Assembly: GCA_013112635.1 (NCBI GenBank)
Contig: JABFGF010000005.1
Span: forward strand, 248,001-312,000
DNA length: 64,000 bases
Direction of reading: 5' to 3'
DNA from: Calditrichota bacterium
Lineage (GTDB): Bacteria > Calditrichota > Calditrichia > Calditrichales > J004
Of this stretch, positions 1 to 7,850 are shown piece after piece. Below the pieces are notes generated by a model. It did no database searches, was not told the origin of the DNA, and was given only the letters and a program-made list of their open reading frames with translations. Made by a program: the position numbers and the translations under genes. Position 1 is the first letter of the stretch. Every line of letters starts with the position of its first letter.

Positions 1-729
1 TTAAACTCCTTGGTGATTTCTTTTGTAACAATCAGTTTTGTCGCAAATAGAACATTGATAGGCTTTTTTCTTTATCGATTTGCCTAAACCGTAAATGCCA
101 CTTACAGATTTTATTGGGCTCATAAGAGCAGATTCATGAAGGTTAATACCACAAAAATTTTGAGGCAGAAATGAGAAAAGTGTGTGTTGATCTTTTAAAG
201 GCCATCCACAATATCCGGGGCTAAACCGGTTACTGTGCTTATAATTCAAACCTTCCAGCATACCGCAAATATTTTGCTCCATCCAGTCAATGGCCAGCTC
301 AACAAGTTCTGAACCGATGGTATCTGCAACATAAACTGTAAACATATCATTTTCTGATTTAATTTTTTCAATACAGGCATCGTACTCTTTTCCAAGTGTA
401 CAGACGAAAAGAAGAAGCGACTCCGCATGCTTTATTTGGCCGTTAATTATTTTGCCACTCTTAAAAATACTCTTTTTTATATGGATTTCAGTTTTACCAA
501 TTTCCACTTCTGATGCTGAAAATAATTTATAGCCTGCTTTAATTTTAAGATGTTCTTCAAGCGTTTTAAACAGTGTGTTGATTTCTTCAATTAGTATTGT
601 CGGGACATTTTGCATGTTTGCCGGATTATAGCCCATTGCACTGAGAACTGCATTTGTTTTTATCTCCAGCTCGTTAAACGGAACATCCAATTTTTGGGCA
701 AAGGTATTTTCTTTATTGTTATAATCCAT
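1..729 (-). CDS. Stand-alone B12 methionine-synthase-type activation domain protein
   Basis: This resembles the C-terminal reactivation domain of cobalamin-dependent methionine synthase (MetH). That domain binds SAM and reductively methylates oxidised cob(II)alamin back to the active form. The family's RxxxGY SAM-binding signature is visible as RFSPGY (about residues 168-173), followed by CGWPL. The C-terminus has a C-x2-C-x4-C cluster (about residues 226-234) that could bind a metal or Fe-S centre. I prefer the ATG at 729, which overlaps the mtaB-like gene by 11 nt and has an AGGG-like SD; the ATG at 756 has no SD nearby. It is the last visible gene of the corrinoid methyltransferase operon, so its natural client is probably the corrinoid protein at 2984-3640 rather than a methionine synthase. 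The stop codon is at positions 1-3, so the operon may continue beyond the window. Confidence 0.8.
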   Translation of the reverse strand: MDYNNKENTFAQKLDVPFNELEIKTNAVLSAMGYNPANMQNVPTILIEEINTLFKTLEEHLKIKAGYKLFSASEVEIGKTEIHIKKSIFKSGKIINGQIKHAESLLLFVCTLGKEYDACIEKIKSENDMFTVYVADTIGSELVELAIDWMEQNICGMLEGLNYKHSNRFSPGYCGWPLKDQHTLFSFLPQNFCGINLHESALMSPIKSVSGIYGLGKSIKKKAYQCSICDKTDCYKRNHQGV

Positions 730-2083
730 AGGCAGCCCTGTTAAAAAACGACCCATAATTATTTTCTAAAAATTCCAATCCAGCCTGCGCATTACCAGGG
801 ATAAGGTTCATAGAGTAGCGAAGGGTTGTAAGCCAGTCGCTTTCTGTTTTGTTTAAAACAATTCTTTTTGAATCAACTGCTTCTAAAATTGCTTGACTGG
901 CACATTGTACGGCTGCTTTAGTTTTTTCAAAACCACTTTCATGTTTGATTATTTCACTGGCAATTTTTATAACGGTTTCCGGTTCTAAAATCAATGCTTC
1001 CGGGCTATGTTTTATGTCGCTTTCAACCATCAAATCACGATAAACAAGCGCTTTAGAAGATGCGGTATTAAAAAGCCGACAGTCATAGGCCAACAATTCT
1101 AAGAAAGCCTCAGGCGCACTTCCGCTTAATAACTGTATATTTTGTACTGATTCATTACTCCATAAATCTGCAACTGCTCCGGCAATATTTCCCAATGGGC
1201 TAAAATGAGCACAACAGGAAGATTTTCCTTCCATGGAAATTGGGAAACCGGTTATTGCTTTAATTATTGGGCCCTCATAAGCGCAATCTTTGGAGGGGCC
1301 AATAGCGCCATGTTCAAAAGCTGCCAAACTTCTTGGTGCCGATGCAGCACGGTCCAACGCGGCCAAAACCGAGGGCAGCATTCCTTGTCCCGCCAACTGC
1401 ATTGCAGTGTTGGAAAATCCACAAGCTGTATCGCCACCGGGTACTACATTATATTCATTGCAAATTGAACTGATTTCATCCCAAAGCCAGCCAACATCCC
1501 GATGGGAAAGAATGCCAAGACAGCTAACAATACCGGCAAGATCACCATACATCAAAGCCTGGTCATGTACTTCTTTTCCACCAACAGATTCAATGGATAA
1601 AATATCCGCTCCGGCTTGGGCTGCCAAAACAAATGCTTGCCGTGTAGTTTCCCAGCTTTCTCCGGTTCTCAGCAAAGGTGGATGGTCAGCATCACGCAAA
1701 TCAACCACAGTTACCCTGAGTGCTGTAGGGATTGAAGATTCTTTATAAAAATCAGCAAGATGTTTTTTTATAAGTGCGGTTATTTCTGCTCCCCATTCTG
1801 GTTTCATGGTCATAGGAGGCAGCTGTTCAAACTCTATCACCAACCCCGGGATATGCAGTTTTTTTGATCGGTTTAAAATATTTTTACAAATATCATCATA
1901 ATGGTTTAATACCTCTTGCCACGTCGAATCATTAATTAACATTGTGGGCAAAGTGAAGTTTATTTCGGGATAGACCATTCCGTCGCCAATAGTTAAATCA
2001 TTGCCGCATTTAACCGGTTTAGGGGAATTACCGAAAATTAAATCATCAGGATTTGCTATTTGGAGGGATGTAAATTTTTTCAT
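719..2083 (-). CDS. mtaB: MtaB-like zinc-dependent methyl:corrinoid methyltransferase
   Basis: This 454-aa protein matches methanol:corrinoid methyltransferase MtaB in length and along its whole sequence, including the N-terminal YTSxxxANxDxxxFG-type opening. In MtaB a zinc ion activates the substrate methyl-oxygen bond so that Co(I) corrinoid accepts the methyl. The three zinc ligands of MtaB (Glu, Cys, Cys) appear conserved at E165 (SIESVGGKE), C221 (GGDTACGF) and C267 (GPSKDCAYE). It sits 14 nt after the PhyH gene, and its weak SD suggests translational coupling. The partner corrinoid protein is encoded two genes upstream. Methanol is the family's known substrate, but bacterial homologues need not use it, and the dioxygenase in the operon makes another methylated substrate possible. 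Confidence 0.88.
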   Translation of the reverse strand: MKKFTSLQIANPDDLIFGNSPKPVKCGNDLTIGDGMVYPEINFTLPTMLINDSTWQEVLNHYDDICKNILNRSKKLHIPGLVIEFEQLPPMTMKPEWGAEITALIKKHLADFYKESSIPTALRVTVVDLRDADHPPLLRTGESWETTRQAFVLAAQAGADILSIESVGGKEVHDQALMYGDLAGIVSCLGILSHRDVGWLWDEISSICNEYNVVPGGDTACGFSNTAMQLAGQGMLPSVLAALDRAASAPRSLAAFEHGAIGPSKDCAYEGPIIKAITGFPISMEGKSSCCAHFSPLGNIAGAVADLWSNESVQNIQLLSGSAPEAFLELLAYDCRLFNTASSKALVYRDLMVESDIKHSPEALILEPETVIKIASEIIKHESGFEKTKAAVQCASQAILEAVDSKRIVLNKTESDWLTTLRYSMNLIPGNAQAGLEFLENNYGSFFNRAAYGL

Positions 2084-2097
2084 TTCACAGAACCAGT

Positions 2098-2949
2098 TTA
2101 AATGAGTTTTGGTGTATATTTTGTATCAATCTTTTCTCCATTTTTTAACCCTTCACAGGATTTGTGGGTTGCATTCCTTCTATCAGAGCCGTCAAACCTA
2201 TTACCATCATGAATGTAAATCATGGTCATGCCTTCCCTGAGATCGCCCGTTGTATTTTCTTCCGTCCCGTGGAAAGTAAGACCAGAATGATAGCTTGCAT
2301 CACCAGCATTAAGCGGTGCATATACTTTTTTAAAATCCTGCAACTGTTTAGGCTGATGCGGATTTTTGAAAATATCAACATATTCTTTTTTTGCCAGGTG
2401 CGATTTAGGATAAAAATAGAGGCAACCTTTTTCTTTTGGGGCATTATCCAGAGAGAGCCAAATTGTGGTGCTTAATTCGGGGTTTGATAAAGGCCAGTAG
2501 CTACTGTCCTGGTGAACAGGAGTTGCCCTTCCTCCGGCTTCTTTAAAAAGTGCCTGGTCATGCCATAATCGTATTCCATCTACCCGCATTAAATCTCTGG
2601 CAATCCCGGCAAACCTTTTTCCAAAAACATAGTCTTTGACAGGTTGAAAATCGAAAGCCAAAAAACCACATTGAAGAAATGATTGTTCATAAGGGCTTTT
2701 TTCTGAAAGTGATCTTTCATCTTCTTTTTTGCGAATCAATACAGCCGCTTCCATTACAGTTTTGGCAAACTCCAGAGCAGGGCCAATAAGTACATCTTTT
2801 AGGATTATGAACCCATTTTGATTATAGAATTCAATCTGTTCTTCTGTAATATTATATGGCTCATTGTAAAAAGTTAAAACTTCTTTCGGGGTCTGGCTTT
2901 TTAAAATTTCTTTCGCCTCAGTAATGGTGATACCATTTAGTTGAATCAT
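2098..2949 (-). CDS. Phytanoyl-CoA dioxygenase (PhyH) family Fe(II)/2OG oxygenase
   Basis: This is a 283-aa member of the PhyH family, non-haem Fe(II) enzymes that use O2 and 2-oxoglutarate to hydroxylate small molecules. The facial-triad motif HxD is seen as VHQD (H146, D148). A distal FHGTEEN motif supplies the third ligand (H227), and R238 downstream would bind 2-oxoglutarate. LWHDQALFKE (about residues 128-137) is a further family hallmark. The ATG at 2949 has a GGAA-type SD. It lies inside a corrinoid methyltransferase operon, with 34 nt to the corrinoid gene before it and 14 nt to mtaB after it. It may open or demethylate the same methylated substrate by an oxidative route; that role is inference. 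Confidence 0.85.
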   Translation of the reverse strand: MIQLNGITITEAKEILKSQTPKEVLTFYNEPYNITEEQIEFYNQNGFIILKDVLIGPALEFAKTVMEAAVLIRKKEDERSLSEKSPYEQSFLQCGFLAFDFQPVKDYVFGKRFAGIARDLMRVDGIRLWHDQALFKEAGGRATPVHQDSSYWPLSNPELSTTIWLSLDNAPKEKGCLYFYPKSHLAKKEYVDIFKNPHQPKQLQDFKKVYAPLNAGDASYHSGLTFHGTEENTTGDLREGMTMIYIHDGNRFDGSDRRNATHKSCEGLKNGEKIDTKYTPKLI

Positions 2950-2983
2950 AAATTTTTCCAGGTTGATAATTGTAAAATTGCCA

Positions 2984-3640
2984 TTAATTAAAATATACGG
3001 CTAAACTATGCGGATCGGGGAAGAACGAATCGGCACCAATTTTGTTGGCAAAGTTTTGTGAGACAGGTGCCCCGCCAATAAAAACTTTGGTCTTTGCATT
3101 TTTCTCTTTAACAGCCTTTACCACCTCTTCCATGTTGAGCATGGTTGTAGTTAGCAATGCGCTTAGCCCAATAATGCAATTCGGATTTTCCTCAACTGCC
3201 TGAACAAATTTTGCACTGGAAACATCTGTTCCGAGGTCAACAACATCCCATCCATCGCCTTTCATAATCATTTTTACAAGATTTTTGCCTATATCATGCA
3301 AGTCGCCCTGAACTGTGCCAAGAACCAGTGTCCCTTTTGGTTTTATATTACCAGCTAAGAAATGTGGTCGTAAATGCTCCATGGCTTCATTCATGGCACG
3401 GGCGGCAATCAGCATGTTCGGTATAAAAACTTCGCCTTTGGCAAACCTTTCACCAATTTTTTTCATGCCGGGCATAAGGCCATTATTTAGGATAAGCTGT
3501 GGATCAATCTTTTGTTCGATTGCTTTAAGGGTCAGTTCGGATGCGCCGTCTTCACCTTTTAATTCCGGTGGAAAAGGGGTGTTTTTGTCTATTTTGCCAA
3601 CCTCAACAACTTGTGCTAATTTTTTTAATAAATTGTCCAT
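2984..3640 (-). CDS. MtaC/MtbC-type corrinoid methyl-carrier protein
   Basis: This 218-aa protein carries the corrinoid cofactor that shuttles methyl groups between two methyltransferases. It has the usual two parts: an N-terminal helical cap (about residues 1-95, with GLMPGMKKIGERF) and a Rossmann-like B12-binding domain. The lower-ligand motif DxHxxG is GDLHDIGKN (D113, H115, G118), followed by GLSALL (about residue 158) and GGAP (189-192), which line the nucleotide tail pocket. A good AAGGAT SD precedes the ATG. It follows the UroD-like gene by 26 nt and precedes PhyH. The order places it between its presumed acceptor-side partner (3667-4716) and donor-side partner (719-2083). Confidence 0.92.
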   Translation of the reverse strand: MDNLLKKLAQVVEVGKIDKNTPFPPELKGEDGASELTLKAIEQKIDPQLILNNGLMPGMKKIGERFAKGEVFIPNMLIAARAMNEAMEHLRPHFLAGNIKPKGTLVLGTVQGDLHDIGKNLVKMIMKGDGWDVVDLGTDVSSAKFVQAVEENPNCIIGLSALLTTTMLNMEEVVKAVKEKNAKTKVFIGGAPVSQNFANKIGADSFFPDPHSLAVYFN

Positions 3641-3666
3641 TTATTATCCTTTTAAAATAAATAAAA

Positions 3667-4716
3667 TCAAATCGTGTTTACGGTAGAAATCATGGCAAGG
3701 TAATTTTCATCAGGGATATATTCCGGGATACTGTTTCCGGAGCCTAGCGTATATCCGCCTTCAGTTAATCCTTTTTTCAGCATCGTACTCGAGCGTTTAA
3801 TTATTTGTTCAGGAGTACTCCGCGCCAGAAAATCCATATCAATCCCACCAAGAATTGCAATACGTTTACTCCACAAATCAAAAGCGCTTTCAACCGGGGT
3901 AATTTGGTCCTCAAAAGAATGCTTGGCATTAAAACCCATATCATCAATTACATCGTCCATCACATCTTTTAGCTGCCCGCAGGAATGCAGAATTGCCGGT
4001 TTGCCCGCTTTGTGAATTGCACGGACAATTTTTTTATGCCAGGGAAATACCCAACGTCTAAGCATATCCGGAGAAAACATGGTTTGGTTTTTAAAGCCCC
4101 AATCATCATTTACAATACATGCGCCGACTGTTTCTATAGGGGCAACCAGCTCATAAAAACGCAGTAACCTGGACCCAACAGCATCAAAGATTTCGGTGGT
4201 TAGTTTTTCATCCATCATGTACATTAAACATAAGTTTTCAAAACCAACTAAATCGATAACATTTTCCAGAATACCACCATTTCCGCTGGCAATTAGTTTC
4301 ATCCCATCCGGAAGTTCACTGCGCAAATCATAATAAAGATTATAATCACCAACTTCAGGATCCGGCCAGGGATATTTTTCAAAACTTTCCTGGTCTGTGA
4401 TCATATTTCCTGAGTTGAGAGAGTGACTCTTTTTCTTTGCAATCTCGTTTTTAGGGAAACTTAAAGTGTTTGTTCGCCAGGCAGAAATGGTAGTATGGTC
4501 ATATCCGGCATTAATAAAAGCACTAATCAAACGTTGAAAGGGAGCCATTCTGTTTGGTGATTCCTGATTGGGTTCACCAGATAATTTTTCAACGATTCGA
4601 TCATTTAAAGCAAACTCAAATAATACAGGGCGTTTTGGTTTTTCACCTTTTAGTACTTTTAAAAGTTCACTAAAATCAGGTTCAAAGTTTTTTCTTTTGT
4701 AAATAACAGGGTTCAT
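3667..4716 (-). CDS. UroD-family (MtaA/MtbA-like) methyltransferase
   Basis: This 349-aa protein belongs to the uroporphyrinogen decarboxylase superfamily. Members in B12 methyl-transfer operons move the methyl from the corrinoid protein to a thiol or other acceptor. The zinc motif HxC is present as LHSCG (H244, C246). The third zinc ligand of MtaA/MtbA, a Cys in a GCG-like motif near the C-terminus, appears replaced by GSGNSIPEY (about residues 325-333). That argues against a simple CoM methylase. A GGAG SD precedes the ATG. It is the first gene of the operon, directly downstream of the shared regulatory region with the AraC gene. True haem-pathway UroD is unlikely given length, motifs and context. 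Confidence 0.82.
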   Translation of the reverse strand: MNPVIYKRKNFEPDFSELLKVLKGEKPKRPVLFEFALNDRIVEKLSGEPNQESPNRMAPFQRLISAFINAGYDHTTISAWRTNTLSFPKNEIAKKKSHSLNSGNMITDQESFEKYPWPDPEVGDYNLYYDLRSELPDGMKLIASGNGGILENVIDLVGFENLCLMYMMDEKLTTEIFDAVGSRLLRFYELVAPIETVGACIVNDDWGFKNQTMFSPDMLRRWVFPWHKKIVRAIHKAGKPAILHSCGQLKDVMDDVIDDMGFNAKHSFEDQITPVESAFDLWSKRIAILGGIDMDFLARSTPEQIIKRSSTMLKKGLTEGGYTLGSGNSIPEYIPDENYLAMISTVNTI

Positions 4717-4865
4717 TATATCTCCGGGTCTTTTAAAATATATTTCTTTTTATCAGGGATTTGTTAGCCAATTATTGCAATATATTATACTTTCTTTGCA
4801 GGATTTGATTAAATATCAATATATTATATTGCAATCATAAAAAATATTACCTGAGTGGTTTTGGA
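4717..4865. promoter_or_regulatory. Divergent control region with repeated candidate AraC operators
   Basis: This 149-bp gap separates the corrinoid operon from its divergent AraC-type regulator. A 12-bp direct repeat, CAATATATTATA, occurs at 4778-4789 and 4817-4828, starts 39 bp apart. Overlapping it is a perfect 10-bp inverted pair, TTGCAATATA (4775-4784) and TATATTGCAA (4825-4834). Repeated half-sites spaced by a few helical turns are typical of AraC-family control. I see no cobalamin-riboswitch B12 box here. The operator role is inference. Confidence 0.55.
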
Positions 4866-4874
4866 GTGATAATT

Positions 4875-5708
4875 TTGAAACTAAAGCAAGAAAAAATAAT
4901 ATATCCAGTTCAAAGTTCTTTTAAGGCTGTGAAGTTTTCTGTCCCCAAATTGGAGATGCCATTTCATTTTCACCCTGAATATGAACTTGTTTATATCGTT
5001 AAAGGAGAGGGCATCAGGTATATTGGAGAATCAATTCAAAAATTTAAAAATGGGGATCTGGTATTTATTGGTCCTGACCTGGCTCACGTCTGGATTAATA
5101 ATGATCAGCCAGTTACAGAAACTGAAGCAGTTGTGCTGCAATTCCCGTCTGATCTGCTTGCATCGTTTATTGAAAAGCCTGAATTCAATTTGGTTGCAGA
5201 TTTATTTGAGAATGCCCGTTATGGGATAAGTTTTCCTGAGATAATAGCAAGAAACTTTCTCGAGATTTTGGATGATCTGATCGCAGAAAAGGGTATTAAA
5301 AGATTAATCTCTTTAATAAAGCTGCTTGATTGTTTGTCAAAAGAAAAAAATATAAATCTGTTAAACGAGCCGGATTTTAAACCAAAACGCAAAGATTTAG
5401 ACAAACGGATTAATGCAGTCCATCATTATGTACGTTCATTTTATAATCAAAAAATTTCGATCAAAGATGCAGCTGAAATTGCCAACATGGAGCAATCTGC
5501 ATTTTGCCGCTTTTTTAAAGAAAATACCCAAAAAACGTTTATTCAATTTTTAAATGAAACGCGTGTAAACCAAGCTTGCCGATTACTTTTGGATAAAAAT
5601 CTGACCATAAGCCAAATTGCTTTTAACTGTGGGTTTTTTAATATGGCAAATTTTTACAAACAGTTTAAAAAATATACCGGAGTTTCTCCCGCTTTATACC
5701 AGAAATAA
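4875..5708 (+). CDS. AraC-family transcriptional regulator with cupin sensor domain
   Basis: The N-terminal half is a cupin-like ligand-binding fold (HFHPEYELVYIVKGEG, then GDLVFIGPDLAHVW). The C-terminal ~100 residues form the two helix-turn-helix motifs of AraC regulators, ending with the signature ISQIAFNCGFFNMANFYKQF and GVSPALYQK. The reading frame opens at GTG 4866, but a GGAG at 4863-4866 overlaps that codon. The in-frame TTG at 4875 has better SD spacing and I use it. The gene is divergent from the corrinoid operon, so it probably senses the methylated substrate or a product and controls that operon. Confidence 0.88.
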   Translation: MKLKQEKIIYPVQSSFKAVKFSVPKLEMPFHFHPEYELVYIVKGEGIRYIGESIQKFKNGDLVFIGPDLAHVWINNDQPVTETEAVVLQFPSDLLASFIEKPEFNLVADLFENARYGISFPEIIARNFLEILDDLIAEKGIKRLISLIKLLDCLSKEKNINLLNEPDFKPKRKDLDKRINAVHHYVRSFYNQKISIKDAAEIANMEQSAFCRFFKENTQKTFIQFLNETRVNQACRLLLDKNLTISQIAFNCGFFNMANFYKQFKKYTGVSPALYQK

Positions 5709-5761
5709 AAATGGCTTTTATATTGAGATATAAGGACAACTATCTTCCGTGTATTAGCAAA

Positions 5762-6535
5762 TCAGTTATTATTTTCCAGTGATTTGACACTCATTTTGTA
5801 AACAATATGGTCTGCGCCAAAAAATGAAGGAATCACTCCGCACAATTTTTTATCGAGTTTGATAAATAGTTTTGTCCATTTCTGGGCAAAGGATGAGTTT
5901 GCAAATTGCTGTGGAGAAGGGAGGATGCTGCATAAATTATTTCGTTGTTCTAATCTAAAGTAGTTTTTAAAATCCCTGAATGTGTAATATTTAAAAATAA
6001 AACCTTCTTGTGTAATAGCTTTATGTTGGAAAAGCCGATTATATAGCTTGAAAAATCGAAAAAACAGGAAGTCTGCTTTAAATGAAAAAATATGTACAGG
6101 CGGCATGGAAACAATAAATAAAAGTCCGTCTTTTGCCATTATTCTTGATAGTGTTTTTAAAGATTCTTCAAGGTTATCGATTGCATTAACAACACCAAAA
6201 TTCATAATAACAATATCGTATTTAATATCAGGCACAAAATCCACAATTGCAGAGCGTGCAATTCGCACATTCAAGCCCAGGCGTTTAGCTTGTTGTCGTG
6301 CTGCTTTTACCATCTCACGTGAGATATCGATGGCGTCGATGTTCAGACTCAATGATTTGTAAAAATCAAAGTCAGCACCTGGGCCGCAACCAACATCCAA
6401 CACTTTTTTTTGCGGTGAAAGACACGGCCTTATAATTTCATGAACGATGCTTCGCTGATACTCGGCCAATGGATTTTTTATAAAATTATTTTGATAATCT
6501 TTGGCATAGCTGTCAAACAGATCGGTTGGTTGCAT
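5762..6535 (-). CDS. Class I SAM-dependent methyltransferase
   Basis: This is a 257-aa Rossmann-fold methyltransferase. SAM-binding motif I is VLDVGCGPG (residues 45-53), followed by an acidic IDAIDIS strand (motif II) and YDIVIMNFGVVNAI (motif IV region). The C-terminal part is rich in aromatic and basic residues and may hold the substrate cap. The fold does not reveal the substrate; small molecules such as quinone or lipid precursors are common for this type. It is convergent with the AraC gene and transcribed alone. Confidence 0.75.
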   Translation of the reverse strand: MQPTDLFDSYAKDYQNNFIKNPLAEYQRSIVHEIIRPCLSPQKKVLDVGCGPGADFDFYKSLSLNIDAIDISREMVKAARQQAKRLGLNVRIARSAIVDFVPDIKYDIVIMNFGVVNAIDNLEESLKTLSRIMAKDGLLFIVSMPPVHIFSFKADFLFFRFFKLYNRLFQHKAITQEGFIFKYYTFRDFKNYFRLEQRNNLCSILPSPQQFANSSFAQKWTKLFIKLDKKLCGVIPSFFGADHIVYKMSVKSLENNN

Positions 6536-6734
6536 TTATAAAGGTATTTTTTTTGGTCGTTGTGATGGGCTTGATTATACGGAAAAAGGAGGTATTAAAT
6601 CAATTTGGCAAAAACTATTAAAATTATAAGCGCAAAAAAAATATACATACGTTTGTTTTTTAATTCAGTTAAACATAGTATTTGTAGATTTTCGGGATTG
6701 TTATTTATTAGAAAATATTTTCTTTGGAGGTGAT

Positions 6735-7400
6735 ATGATCAAGCCTTACAGTTTTGTCGTTTTATTTTTATTATCCGGTTTAGCATTTTCACAAAATGAG
6801 CCTGAGTGGTTAATTGATTCTGGTTTAACATTCAATCATTACCAGGCGCAGATCAAAGCCGAAGTCGGAGATCCCAGGGGAGAAAGGCTTGCAAACATAT
6901 TTGAGCTGGGAATTAATGTTATTGGTTCTTATAAATGGAATAAATGGTTCGCTACTGGTTTATTTTTTAGGGCTGATAGAGGACAGAGAGATTTGGCAAA
7001 GTTTAATGGTTTTGATGATAGTGGTAAAACAACAATTAAAGACAAGGTTGGTGGCACATATTCTGAATTGTGGATAGGCCCGGTAATCCACGCTTATTGG
7101 AAACAACTCACTTTGGAATTGGGATATGCTGCATTTGGAATACGTAAAGATAATGGAAGAAGAGATATCCCAAATTCCTCCGGAGAAACAAAGGGTAGTT
7201 TTACTTTAAATCCTAAAGTGGCATGGATGGTTAACGTTGGTGGTTTTATTCCGCTATCCGATAATATTGATGCTTCGTTGAAGATAGAATATCGTGGGCG
7301 TTATTATCTTAAGCGTGATGGAAAAAAATTATTGGATAACATCGATCATGGTACACAAAGTATCGTGCCTGTTATTGGTTTAAGGCTAAGGATTAATTAA
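6735..7400 (+). CDS. Secreted outer-membrane beta-barrel-like protein
   Basis: This is a 221-aa protein with a clear signal peptide (MIKPYSFVVLFLLSGLAFSQ) and a perfect GGAGGT SD. The rest is a succession of alternating polar and hydrophobic strands with aromatic girdle residues, ending in VIPVIGLRLRIN, typical of small outer-membrane barrels. I recognise no specific family or function. It stands alone between two minus-strand units. Confidence 0.6.
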   Translation: MIKPYSFVVLFLLSGLAFSQNEPEWLIDSGLTFNHYQAQIKAEVGDPRGERLANIFELGINVIGSYKWNKWFATGLFFRADRGQRDLAKFNGFDDSGKTTIKDKVGGTYSELWIGPVIHAYWKQLTLELGYAAFGIRKDNGRRDIPNSSGETKGSFTLNPKVAWMVNVGGFIPLSDNIDASLKIEYRGRYYLKRDGKKLLDNIDHGTQSIVPVIGLRLRIN

Positions 7401-7850
7401 TTCACTTTGGAAGACAAAGAGTTTGCAAAAAATTGTAACGTTAAAGGTGATTTGAGAAACGTCCTTTTACCGTCCGGGTTGCGTACATATAAAATCATTT
7501 ATTTCTTTTATATCTATAAGAATTTCGCGCATGGCCAAACATGACTAACAGACTAAATTCAATATTATTTTCAAAGCGGCTCAGTCGATGTTTAGAAAAC
7601 GAAATCCCTGATAATTAATGGAATGAAGAATTTCATGGGCCTAAATTTTTATTTTCTTAAGGATAATGGTGGCCCCGTTATGATAGTCTATATTCTCAAA
7701 AAAAAGGGATAGTTTTAAGCGGATAATGTTTTTATGGAATTATAAGAGAAGGGAGAGGTACAAAAAGATGTGCAAAGCCGGAATCAATTTCTATTTCCCG
7801 GCTATACACTTATTAAGAACTGTAAAACTATTTTTTTTTGTTCAATAAAA
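7401..7850. other. Gene-free gap, nothing recognised except a weak hairpin
   Basis: This 450-bp stretch carries no credible ORF, RNA gene or strong repeat. The only structure noted is AGCCGG (7776-7781) pairing with CCGGCT (7798-7803). It lies downstream of the minus-strand DUF4249 gene and could serve as a weak terminator on that strand. Confidence 0.4.

Noticed and set aside
1205-1748. Overlapping plus-strand ORFs within the mtaB-like gene
   Set aside because: They are antisense shadows of a well-conserved methyltransferase with its zinc ligands in the minus frame.
3667-4716. Haem-biosynthetic uroporphyrinogen decarboxylase (HemE)
   Set aside because: It has the HxC zinc motif and sits with corrinoid methyltransferase genes; HemE signatures are not seen.
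4717-4865. Possible cobalamin riboswitch upstream of the corrinoid operon
   Set aside because: The gap is only 149 bp, lacks a recognisable B12 box and is dominated by the AT-rich operator-like repeats.
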